A DNA stretch of 5,025 bases from Candidatus Dormiibacterota bacterium. GTDB lineage: Bacteria > Chloroflexota > Dormibacteria > UBA8260 > Bog-877. This document shows, piece by piece, positions 1 to 5,025 of this stretch (positions are counted from its first letter, which is position 1; each line of letters starts with the position of its first letter). Both the position numbers and the translations under genes were made by a program. Location: positions 8,214 through 13,238 of the forward strand of contig PLTL01000066.1 in assembly GCA_003164475.1 (NCBI GenBank), in the 5' to 3' direction. Under the pieces are notes generated by a model. The model made no database searches and had not been told where the DNA came from. It saw nothing but the letters and a program-made list of their open reading frames with translations.

Positions 1-275
1 GCGGTGGCGCAGGCGCCGATCGTGATGAGGCGGCGCGAGGACTCGCGTACCTCCCGGATCCGCTGGGCGTCTTCGGCAGTGGTAATCGAACCTTCCACCA
101 GGGACAGGTCGTAGGGGCCCTCCACCCGGGCCCGCGACATCTCCGTGAAGGAAGCGATGTGCACCGCGCCGGCCAGGGCCAGCAACTCGTCCTCACAGTC
201 GAGGATGCTGAGCTGGCAGCCGTCACAGGAGGCGAACTTCCAGACCGCCAGGGTCGGCCTCAGGTCAACCGTCAT
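1..275 (-). CDS. hydD: [NiFe]-hydrogenase small (delta) subunit, group 3b type, 5' part only
   Basis: This is the first 91 codons of the small subunit of a cytoplasmic [NiFe] hydrogenase; the gene continues past the left edge. The small subunit carries electrons away from the NiFe site of the large subunit through iron-sulfur clusters. Visible in the sequence are the N-terminal strand [15 protein letters not shown] with cysteines C17 and C20, the EGSI motif at residues 61-64 and the GACAT motif with C89. These are the expected ligands and loops of the proximal [4Fe-4S] cluster. No twin-arginine signal precedes them, which fits a soluble enzyme. The ATG overlaps the stop of the gamma-subunit gene (ATGA), so coupled translation is likely; the ribosome site is weak (AGAGA). 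Gene order beta-gamma-delta places it in the NAD(P)-linked sulfhydrogenase (Hyd/Hyh) group, so the large subunit should follow. Family assignment is confident. The symbol follows archaeal usage; hyhS is the alternative. Confidence 0.9.
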   Translation of the reverse strand, partial: MTVDLRPTLAVWKFASCDGCQLSILDCEDELLALAGAVHIASFTEMSRARVEGPYDLSLVEGSITTAEDAQRIREVRESSRRLITIGACAT

Positions 276-2113
276 CGCTGTCTCTGCATGAACAACTCGT
301 CAGCCACGCCCCCCCACGGTACGACGGGACCATCGCGGCACACCAGCAGGGGTCCCAACTGACAGTGACCGCACAGCCCGACCCCGCACTGCATGTTCCG
401 CTCCAGTGAGACCCGTATGCGCCGCGGGTCAACTCCGAGATCGACTAGGTCACGGGCCGCGAAGCGGATCATGATCTCAGGCCCGCAGAGCAGGGCCACC
501 GAGTGGGCCGGGGCGAACGGTGCGTTGGGCAGGAGCGCGGTGACCAGACCGACGGGGCCGTCCCATCCCGGCGCGCCCACATCGACGGTCACATCAACGT
601 GGGCCCCGGACCGGCGCCAAGCCTCAAGGTCCTCGGCGAAGAGGATCTGGTCGGGCGAGCGGGCTCCGAACAGCAGGAAGACTCTCCCCCCCCCAGCCCG
701 GCGGCGTCGGACCAGATCATCGATGGCGCCGCGCAGCGGGGCGAGCCCGATCCCGCCGGCAACGACCACCACGTCGGAGTCCTCCTCGATATCGTCGACG
801 CCCCACGGGGTCCCGAACGGCCCTCGCACGCCGACCACGGTCCCAACCGGGGCCGAGCAGAGAGCGTGACTCACCGCACCGACGTCGCGCACCGAGTGCT
901 CGATCGGGCCCGGGGCTCCCGGCGTGCTGGAGATCGAGATGGCGACCTCGCCGATCCCGAAGGCGGTGAGCATGTTGAACTGGCCATGAAGGAAGTCGAT
1001 CGACCGACCTTGATAGGGCTCCAGAGCCAAAGTGACGACGTCCGCGACCTCCGTCCGCCCCACCACGTGGTAGAGCGAAGGAGTGAGGGTGCGGCTCCGC
1101 GGGGCCGCCCCAGTCACGAAATCAGACTGTTCGCTGCCGCCGCCGTAGAGGTCGATCAGGCGGAAGCGGGTCGCCTGCAGGCGCTTGAGGACCACCGACG
1201 ACAGATGCCCGAGGAGCGCATACCCTACCACCGGGTTCTCGCCCAGCCGCGCCCGCAGGCGCTCGCTGTCGATGGCAACGGTCGCCACGGGTTCGAGGGC
1301 ACGTGTATCGAACTGCCAGCGGAACGGCGGGGCGGCCCACGAAAGACCAGTCACTTCACCGGGCTCGACCGTCTCAATGATGAGGCGATCCTGCGCCGGC
1401 CCGTGAATCTCGATCGCCGCTCGCCCGCGGTACAAGAGGTAGAGCGTGTCGGCCACACCGCCCTCGCTCAAGAGGAGGCTTCCGGCCTCGAACGTCGCCA
1501 GCTTGGCGCAGCTCACCAGCAGCTCCACGGTCCCCTCGGGAAGACCCGACAGGAACCGGTGCCGACTGAGCACATCTTCCAAGTCCTCGGCCACAGGCTC
1601 AGGCGCTCCCCAGCTGCGACTGCGCCGTCGTTCGCCCGCATGGCCCCCGCCCCGGTATTGCTGATGGAGATCGATGAGGCTGGCGCGGGTTGCCTGGAGC
1701 CGCTTGAGGACCACCGACAACAGACGCCCGAGGAGGGCGTAACCAACCGCGGGGTTCTCACCCAGCCGGTCCCGAAGTCGGGCGCTGTCGATGGCTACGG
1801 CGGCCACCGGTTCGAGCGCGCGCGCGTCGAACTGCCACCGGAATGGGGGTGCGGCCCAAGACAGCCCCACCACCTGGCCCGGCTCGACGGTCTCGATGCG
1901 GAGGCGGTCCTGGGTGGGTGTGTGGATCTCGATCGCCACCCGCCCTCGGTAGACCAGGTAGAGCGTGGTGGCCACCCCACCCTCGGTCAAGAGGAGACTC
2001 CCGGTCTCGAAGGTCACCAGCTGGGCGCAACTTGCCACCAACTCCAAAGTGCCCTCGGGGAGACCCGACAGGAACGGATGCTGGCTGAGCGCGTCTTCCA
2101 AGGACTCGCTCAC
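272..2113 (-). CDS. hydG: HydG-like FAD/NAD(P) hydrogenase gamma subunit fused to two Crp-like N-terminal domains
   Basis: The protein has 613 residues. Residues about 336-613 are a full HydG-type diaphorase, which exchanges electrons between the hydrogenase iron-sulfur chain and NAD(P) through FAD. Seen there are the flavin loop GQFNML (377-382), GEVAISISS (388-396, with Ala where the family usually has Pro), the nucleotide loop AGGIGLAPL (452-460), CGPEIM (543-548), and a C-terminal [2Fe-2S] site C576-X4-C581-X2-C584-X7-C592 as in dihydroorotate dehydrogenase electron-transfer subunits. Residues 5-149 and 178-322 are two Crp/cNMP-fold domains, each ending in a long helix (RLQATR). They align without gaps, with 118 of 145 positions identical. 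Neither has a helix-turn-helix, so DNA binding is not expected. HydG proteins are normally about 280-300 residues, so the first half is an unusual extension. Start is GTG, overlapping the beta stop as GTGA, with GGGGAG 11 nt upstream. A separate HydG starting at the GTG at 1117 is a weaker alternative. Confidence 0.9.
   Translation of the reverse strand: MSESLEDALSQHPFLSGLPEGTLELVASCAQLVTFETGSLLLTEGGVATTLYLVYRGRVAIEIHTPTQDRLRIETVEPGQVVGLSWAAPPFRWQFDARALEPVAAVAIDSARLRDRLGENPAVGYALLGRLLSVVLKRLQATRASLIDLHQQYRGGGHAGERRRSRSWGAPEPVAEDLEDVLSRHRFLSGLPEGTVELLVSCAKLATFEAGSLLLSEGGVADTLYLLYRGRAAIEIHGPAQDRLIIETVEPGEVTGLSWAAPPFRWQFDTRALEPVATVAIDSERLRARLGENPVVGYALLGHLSSVVLKRLQATRFRLIDLYGGGSEQSDFVTGAAPRSRTLTPSLYHVVGRTEVADVVTLALEPYQGRSIDFLHGQFNMLTAFGIGEVAISISSTPGAPGPIEHSVRDVGAVSHALCSAPVGTVVGVRGPFGTPWGVDDIEEDSDVVVVAGGIGLAPLRGAIDDLVRRRRAGGGRVFLLFGARSPDQILFAEDLEAWRRSGAHVDVTVDVGAPGWDGPVGLVTALLPNAPFAPAHSVALLCGPEIMIRFAARDLVDLGVDPRRIRVSLERNMQCGVGLCGHCQLGPLLVCRDGPVVPWGGVADELFMQRQR
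1133..1651 (-). repeat. 519-bp tandem duplication, copy 2, with relic gene boundary
   Basis: Copy 2 encodes the linker and the second Crp-like domain (residues 178-322). Its first part (about 1583-1651) matches the 3' end of the beta gene, including the run ACTGCGCCGTCG and the ribosome-site-like GGGGAG, here at 1611-1606. In the beta frame it still reads [11 protein letters not shown], against [11 protein letters not shown] at the real beta C-terminus. The GTG at 1594-1592, now Val174, sits exactly where the gamma start codon lies in copy 1. The former beta stop TGA is TGG here. In the gamma frame this tail becomes the Arg-rich linker ([10 protein letters not shown]). About 19% amino-acid divergence between the domains shows that the duplication is not recent. 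Confidence 0.85.
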
Positions 2114-2170
2114 GGCGCCCGGTGCTCCCCAGCGGCCACTGCGCCGTCGGTGGCCCGGATGGCCGCAGCT
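1652..2170 (-). repeat. 519-bp tandem duplication, copy 1
   Basis: This copy holds the last roughly 19 codons of the beta-subunit gene, the GTG start of the gamma gene and its first Crp-like domain (residues 5-149). It matches copy 2 at a constant offset of 519 bp, which is 173 codons, so the reading frame of the gamma gene is preserved. Its gene-proximal parts are in their original context: the beta stop TGA at 2112-2110, the gamma GTG at 2113-2111 and GGGGAG at 2130-2125. Outer boundaries are approximate, judged by eye from where the similarity fades near 2170 and 1652. Confidence 0.85.
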
Positions 2171-3252
2171 TCCTCGGTGATATCAATTCCAACTGGGCAC
2201 CAGGCGATGCACCTTCCACAGCCCACGCAGCCCGACTCGTCGAATTGGTCCCACCACGTCGAGAGCTTGTGGGTGAGCCACTGGCGATAGCGCGACATCG
2301 TGGTCGGCCGAACCGCCCCGCCGTGGATGTAGGAGTGGTTGAGGTCGAAGCAGGATGCCCAGCGGTGCTGCCGCTCCAGCGCGCCGGAGACGTCACTCAC
2401 ATCCTTGACGTCGCTGCAGAAGCAGGTCGGGCAGACAAGGGTGCAGTTCCCGCAGGAGAGGCAGCGCTCGGCGACCTCCTCCCAGCGAGGGTGTTCAATG
2501 TTGCGGGCCAGGAGGGCGGGGAGCCCTTCGGTGTCAAGGGAACGCCCCATGGTGTCCTCGGCGTGCGAGAGCACCTTCTGGCGCTCCGCCCGCTCGCTGT
2601 CCTCGGCCGGGCGGTGGGGGATCTTGGCCAGCACGTCGGCCCCTGCCCGCGACCCGACCCGTACGTAGAACCGATGCCCACCGTCGACCAGCTCGGTCAC
2701 GGCCAAGTCGTAGCCGTTGCCGGCCGCGGGGCCCGTGCCCATCGAGGTGCAGAAGCAGGTACCGGCGGGTGTCCCGCACTCGGCCGCGACCACGAACGCG
2801 CCCCCGCGGCGGGCCGCGTAGCGGTCGTCGGCGACGGCACCGTCCCGGAGAACCCGGTCGAGGACGCCGAGCGCGGCCAGCTCGCAGGGGCGGGCCCCGA
2901 TGACGGCGACGGGCTCGGTGGGGGCGGGGGGCTCGGACAGGGTCACCTGGCCATCGGCGACCGAGGCACGCCACACGATTTCCTCGGACACGAAGAACTG
3001 CGACTTCATCGAGGTGGGACCCACAGCCCAACCGAACAGCGCAGGCCCCTCGCCTTGCTCCACCCGGTAGCAGCCGGGCTCCTGGTGATCGTGCCAACCT
3101 TCCGGAAGGTCGTCAACGCCGGTCACCTCACTGTGGACGATCGCCCCGTCTCGGACAACCGGGCCCACGGTCCGATGGCCTCTGGACCGGAGCTCCTTGA
3201 TCAGGGCATCGAGGCCGGCACGGTCGACGACCGCCTCGTCACCAACTTCCAC
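2110..3252 (-). CDS. hydB: [NiFe]-hydrogenase beta subunit (4Fe-4S electron-transfer protein), group 3b type
   Basis: This 380-residue protein is the electron-transfer iron-sulfur subunit of a soluble NAD(P)-linked hydrogenase. It relays electrons between the small subunit and the FAD-containing gamma subunit. Two C-terminal [4Fe-4S] cluster sites are visible: C264-X2-C267-X2-C270-X3-C274 followed by Pro, and C342-X2-C345-X2-C348-X3-C352 followed by Pro. Other family motifs are RPCE (121-124), ECGTPAGTCFCTSMGTGP with C159, C166 and C168, and CPTCFC (274-279). Length is close to that of archaeal HydB/HyhB. The start is GTG with no clear ribosome-binding site. A -10-like TAAGCT ends 6 nt upstream, which suggests leaderless translation. 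It is the first gene of the operon and overlaps the gamma gene by GTGA. Its last codons are partly repeated 519 bp downstream within that gene. Some related anaerobic sulfite reductase A-type proteins look similar, but the neighbours decide for hydrogenase. Confidence 0.9.
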   Translation of the reverse strand: MEVGDEAVVDRAGLDALIKELRSRGHRTVGPVVRDGAIVHSEVTGVDDLPEGWHDHQEPGCYRVEQGEGPALFGWAVGPTSMKSQFFVSEEIVWRASVADGQVTLSEPPAPTEPVAVIGARPCELAALGVLDRVLRDGAVADDRYAARRGGAFVVAAECGTPAGTCFCTSMGTGPAAGNGYDLAVTELVDGGHRFYVRVGSRAGADVLAKIPHRPAEDSERAERQKVLSHAEDTMGRSLDTEGLPALLARNIEHPRWEEVAERCLSCGNCTLVCPTCFCSDVKDVSDVSGALERQHRWASCFDLNHSYIHGGAVRPTTMSRYRQWLTHKLSTWWDQFDESGCVGCGRCIAWCPVGIDITEEAAAIRATDGAVAAGEHRAP

Positions 3253-3287
3253 GGCGCCAGCTTACAACCCCAACATGCCCTGAGTCG
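3253..3287 (-). promoter_or_regulatory. Possible leaderless promoter of the hydrogenase operon
   Basis: Reading the minus strand, TAAGCT (3264-3259) fits the TANNNT -10 pattern common in actinobacteria. It lies 6 nt before the GTG of the beta gene, the spacing expected when transcription begins at the start codon itself. No Shine-Dalgarno sequence is seen before this GTG, which agrees. A -35 element is poor: CGACTC, 17 nt further up, is the best candidate. In DNA this rich in GC, a single TANNNT match has some chance of being accidental. Confidence 0.35.
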
Positions 3288-3446
3288 ACCTCGGGGCCAC
3301 GGGGCAGAATGGCGGGCAGCCAGGTTCGGCGGAGCCCCCGACCGACCCTTCCTCAGGGCCCCGCCTCTGCGACTCTCCAGGTGCCTCCTCCACTGCGGAT
3401 CTGGCATCGAAGGCTCGCTGATCCCCCAAGGCGCAGGGGCACCCGC

Positions 3447-3467
3447 CCTGCCCCGGGGCAGGCCTGC
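3447..3467. repeat. 16-bp perfect palindrome overlapping a second 10-bp palindrome
   Basis: CCTGCCCCGGGGCAGG at 3447-3462 is a perfect 16-bp palindrome, and GCAGGCCTGC at 3458-3467 is a second one sharing its right arm. They lie in the gap between the acetyltransferase stop (3501) and the hydrogenase operon start (3252). They could fold as a hairpin downstream of the acetyltransferase (6-bp stem, CCGG loop), or serve as a dimer-binding operator upstream of the hydrogenase genes. No T-run follows on the minus strand, so a classical terminator is doubtful. The rest of the 248-bp gap (3253-3500) holds no convincing gene. Confidence 0.4.
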
Positions 3468-3500
3468 TCGCTGAACTCGATCTGATCTCGGCCCCAGCCC

Positions 3501-4085
3501 TCATCCCTGAGCCCTGGCTGCCCCCGTTGGGGCTGACGAGGCCCCCCGCGGCAGGCGGGCGAGGCGGTAAAGGACGTGTCGACACAGCGGTTGGCCGGGG
3601 GGGAGATCAGGGTGATCGAAGTCCTCGGCCGGGTCTCGCTGCATCCCCAGCCGTTGCATCACCCGCTGGGACCGGCGGTTGGTCGCGCTGGTGAAGGAGA
3701 CGATCTCCGGCAGCCTGAGCTCGTCGAACCCGTAGGCCGCGGCGGCTCTGGCCGCCTCGGTGGCGTGGCCGTGGCCCCAGTTGTCCCGGGACAGCCGCCA
3801 GCCCACCTCCACCGCCGGCGTGAAGGGCGCTCTGAAGGTTACGGGGTTGAGGCCCGCGAACCCGGCAAAGAGGCCGCTCGCCTTCACTTCCACCGCCCAC
3901 AGCCCCCATCCACGCAGGCGCAGCTGCACCTGGATGTGGTCCGCCAGCAAGTTGCTCTGGGTCCCCGACAAGATCGCGGGAAAGTACTCCATGACGAGGG
4001 GATCGGCATTGAGTGCAGCGAAGGGCTCGCGGTCCCGCGGCAACCAGTCCCGCAGCAGCAGCCGGTCGGTGGCCAGCTCGGTCAC
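3501..4085 (-). CDS. GNAT-family N-acetyltransferase, RimJ/RimL-like
   Basis: The predicted 194-residue cytoplasmic enzyme transfers an acetyl group from acetyl-CoA to an amine. It opens with the RimJ/RimL-type strand TELATDRLLLRDW and acidic helix region, then NADPLVMEYFP (26-36). The core acetyl-CoA site is VEVGWRLSRDNWGHGHATEA (92-111), in which WGHGHA is the pyrophosphate loop. The end of the fold is TSATNRRSQRVMQRLGM (132-148), the usual Asn-containing helix. The C-terminal 20 residues are Ala-rich and low-complexity. I chose GTG at 4085 because the family homology begins at the next residue; longer forms from GTG 4094 or TTG 4121 add only Gly/Ala/Arg-rich residues. The substrate cannot be told: this family includes ribosomal-protein, antibiotic and metabolite acetyltransferases. 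It lies 91 bp downstream of the SET gene, and no functional link to the hydrogenase is evident. Confidence 0.85.
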   Translation of the reverse strand: MTELATDRLLLRDWLPRDREPFAALNADPLVMEYFPAILSGTQSNLLADHIQVQLRLRGWGLWAVEVKASGLFAGFAGLNPVTFRAPFTPAVEVGWRLSRDNWGHGHATEAARAAAAYGFDELRLPEIVSFTSATNRRSQRVMQRLGMQRDPAEDFDHPDLPPGQPLCRHVLYRLARLPRGASSAPTGAARAQG

Positions 4086-4123
4086 ACCCGCCACGCCCGC
4101 CCCCCGCCGGGCGCCGTCCAAAC

Positions 4124-4147
4124 GGCCCAGGGTCGCAGGACCGGGCC
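4124..4147 (-). terminator. Hairpin between the SET gene and the acetyltransferase gene
   Basis: On the minus strand GGCCC GGTC, loop CTGC, GACC, CT bulge, GGGCC forms a 9-bp GC-rich stem with a 2-nt bulge. It lies 29 nt past the SET stop and 38 nt before the acetyltransferase start. Only a short GTTTG follows instead of a U-run, so it may be a weak actinobacterial-type terminator or an mRNA structure. No function is proven. Confidence 0.3.
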
Positions 4148-4169
4148 ATTGGAGGGTGATCCCCGATTG

Positions 4170-4195
4170 GGCTGGGTCAGGACACCAACCCAGCC
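4170..4195 (-). terminator. 8-bp hairpin spanning the SET gene stop codon
   Basis: The minus strand reads GGCTGGGT, a 10-nt loop, then ACCCAGCC, an uninterrupted 8-bp stem that includes the last codons of the SET gene and its TGA. No U-tract follows (CAATCGGG). It could stop transcription or slow decay of the mRNA 3' end; it could also be chance in GC-rich DNA. Confidence 0.35.
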
Positions 4196-4695
4196 TTCAC
4201 CTGCAGGTACCATGAAAGATACCGCCCGTAGCGTGCCTGCAGGTCGGGTCGCCTCCAGTCCTGGCCGAAGACGACGCGGCGGCAGTTGGCGGCGCCGCAG
4301 CGGCATGCCAGGACGCCCGGGTGGTCATCGATCATGGCGTAGTCGATGGTCAGTTCCTCACCCGCGGCGATATCCCGCATGGCCACAAAGACGACGTTTC
4401 CGGCGACCCCGGCGTTGGGATCGCAGGAGTGGTTGAGGTAGAGCATCACCGCCTCGTAGTCAGCCGCATCCGCCGCCGCCAGGTACAGGTCGTCGGTGAT
4501 CTGGACGTCCGAATCCCCTACCACATGGGCGGATTCGGCAAGCTCGGCCCGGTCGAGGATGCGCCCCCCCTTGACCGCCACCACCTCACCGTGGCATATC
4601 GCCTCGACGGCGTGCAGACCGAGGTCATGGATCACGCTCGGCCCACCTTTGGCGCACTTGGGCGAGATGAACGACGAGGCAGGTGGTGCGCTCAA
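4177..4695 (-). CDS. SET-domain protein (putative protein-lysine methyltransferase)
   Basis: This small protein of about 172 residues belongs to the compact bacterial SET family related to eukaryotic S-adenosylmethionine-dependent lysine methyltransferases. Motifs in order are FISPKC (9-14); a degenerate SAM loop HDLGLHA (23-29), where the usual first Gly is Asp; the DDLYLAA strand (68-74); the pseudoknot core NHSCDPN (88-94) and GEELTIDYA (112-120) with catalytic-type Tyr119; then a post-SET zinc site C131-X-C133-X4-C138, which with C91 gives four zinc ligands. The C-terminus (RYGRYLSWYLQ) is also typical, so the protein looks complete. The only in-frame start that keeps the N-terminal motif is TTG at 4695; no strong ribosome site precedes it. 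A 12-codon open frame (4730-4692) ends across this start as TTGA. The substrate is unknown, and a bacterial or imported protein target can only be guessed. Confidence 0.85.
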   Translation of the reverse strand: MSAPPASSFISPKCAKGGPSVIHDLGLHAVEAICHGEVVAVKGGRILDRAELAESAHVVGDSDVQITDDLYLAAADAADYEAVMLYLNHSCDPNAGVAGNVVFVAMRDIAAGEELTIDYAMIDDHPGVLACRCGAANCRRVVFGQDWRRPDLQARYGRYLSWYLQVKAGLVS

Positions 4696-4752
4696 GTCGC
4701 AGACGGCCCGGGGCCGCTCACTTCCGTCATCGCGAGGCGCCCCACCGGCCGG

Positions 4753-5025
4753 TCACTCGCCGGAGTCTCGCCGCGCGACCCGGCGCTGTCGGGCGCGCAT
4801 GCTCTGGCCGAGGATCGCCTTGCGCAGCCGCACCGACTTTGGGGTGACCTCGACGCACTCGTCCTCTCCGACGAACTCCAGCGCCTGCTCCAGAGAGAAC
4901 TGGAGATGAGGGGTGAGCCGCTCGGTCTCCTCCTGGGTGGAGGAGCGGATGTTGGTCTTCTGCTTCTCCTTGGTGGGATTGACGTCCATCTCGTCGAGAC
5001 GGGCGTTCTCGCCCACGATCATGCC
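4753..5025 (-). CDS. typA: TypA/BipA ribosome-associated GTPase, C-terminal end
   Basis: The last 90 codons of TypA/BipA, a translational GTPase that binds the ribosome and supports ribosome assembly and growth under stress such as cold. The gene enters from the right edge in frame (Gly-Met-Ile-Val-Gly-Glu-Asn). The signature of the BipA-specific C-terminal domain is clear: GENARLDEMDVNPTKEK, then TNIRSS, RLTPHLQFSLEQALEFV and DECVEVTPKSVRLRK. The NPTKEK-TNIRSS segment is the flexible loop known to reach the A-site tRNA in BipA-ribosome structures. The GTPase domains lie outside the window. The basic tail (RARQRRVARRD) is usual in high-GC species. The stop TGA at 4755-4753 lies next to a short palindrome, ACCGGCCGGT (4744-4753), too short to call a terminator. 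The SET gene follows after 57 nt, and no promoter is obvious between them, so they could be cotranscribed. Confidence 0.95.
   Translation of the reverse strand, partial: GMIVGENARLDEMDVNPTKEKQKTNIRSSTQEETERLTPHLQFSLEQALEFVGEDECVEVTPKSVRLRKAILGQSMRARQRRVARRDSGE

Noticed and set aside
1513..1761. Minus-strand 82-codon frame inside the gamma gene
   Set aside because: Not a gene as such. Its only meaningful part is the relic of the beta-subunit C-terminus, described under the tandem duplication.
503..2290. Long plus-strand open frame of 595 codons opposite the gamma-subunit gene
   Set aside because: It is a mirror of a GC-rich gene on the other strand. Its translation shows no recognisable family and is rich in Arg, Gly, Pro and His, while the minus strand encodes clear hydrogenase motifs.
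2122..3474. Plus-strand open frame of 450 codons opposite the beta-subunit gene
   Set aside because: Low-complexity composition with no motif; the minus frame has two perfect [4Fe-4S] sites in the same stretch.
3491..3535. Inverted repeat CAGCCC / GGGCTG around the acetyltransferase stop
   Set aside because: Only a 6-bp stem with a loop of about 29 nt in GC-rich DNA and no T-run; too weak to call a terminator.
3262..3585. Minus-strand open frame of 107 codons in the gap before the hydrogenase operon
   Set aside because: It overlaps the acetyltransferase 3' end in another frame and its translation is compositionally biased with no motif.
4086..4121. Longer acetyltransferase start at TTG 4121
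   Set aside because: The added 12 residues are Gly/Ala/Arg-rich and lie before the point where GNAT similarity begins; GTG 4085 gives a normal N-terminus.
3576..4436. Plus-strand open frame crossing the acetyltransferase and SET genes
   Set aside because: It spans two well-supported minus-strand genes and ends in Arg/Gly/Ser-rich sequence with no domain.
1..5025. CRISPR array, tRNA/rRNA, insertion sequence or attachment site
   Set aside because: I saw no regularly spaced repeats, cloverleaf, terminal inverted repeats, transposase motifs or integrase; the only sizeable repeat is the 519-bp tandem duplication.

Overview
High-GC bacterial DNA in which all five supported genes lie on the minus strand. 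Read in the direction of transcription (high to low coordinates) the order is: the 3' end of typA/bipA, a bacterial SET-domain protein, a GNAT acetyltransferase, a gap of about 250 bp, and then the first three genes of a soluble [NiFe]-hydrogenase operon. That operon runs off the left edge inside the small-subunit gene. GTG and TTG starts, 4-nt stop/start overlaps and a possible leaderless promoter suggest an actinobacterium-like organism. This is an impression from composition and gene style, not a proven assignment.

Right side (3501-5025). The C-terminus of the translational GTPase TypA/BipA is followed 57 nt later by a complete SET-domain protein with a post-SET cysteine cluster, which seems to start at TTG. 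A hairpin spans the end of the SET gene and a second lies just beyond it. A RimJ/RimL-like N-acetyltransferase follows. These three look like housekeeping or accessory genes unrelated to the hydrogenase.

Left side (1-3252). The gene order is that of a group 3b (NAD(P)-linked, sulfhydrogenase-type) hydrogenase: beta (electron-transfer iron-sulfur subunit), gamma (FAD/NAD(P) reductase) and delta (small subunit). The large catalytic subunit (alpha) is expected just beyond position 1. The genes overlap by GTGA and ATGA, so they are probably translationally coupled. Electrons would pass between H2 at the NiFe site, the small-subunit clusters, the beta and gamma iron-sulfur clusters, FAD, and NAD(P)H.

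The outstanding feature is the gamma subunit. A normal-length HydG (about 290 residues) carries a 320-residue N-terminal extension made of two Crp-like cyclic-nucleotide-binding-fold domains, about 81% identical to each other. The DNA shows how this arose. A unit of 519 bp (exactly 173 codons) was duplicated in tandem, and the unit included the 3' end of the upstream beta gene. That beta-gene tail, with its purine-rich Shine-Dalgarno-like sequence and the GTG start codon, now lies as a fossil inside the linker between the two domains, read in another frame. The ligand loop of both domains is non-canonical for cAMP but identical between the copies.
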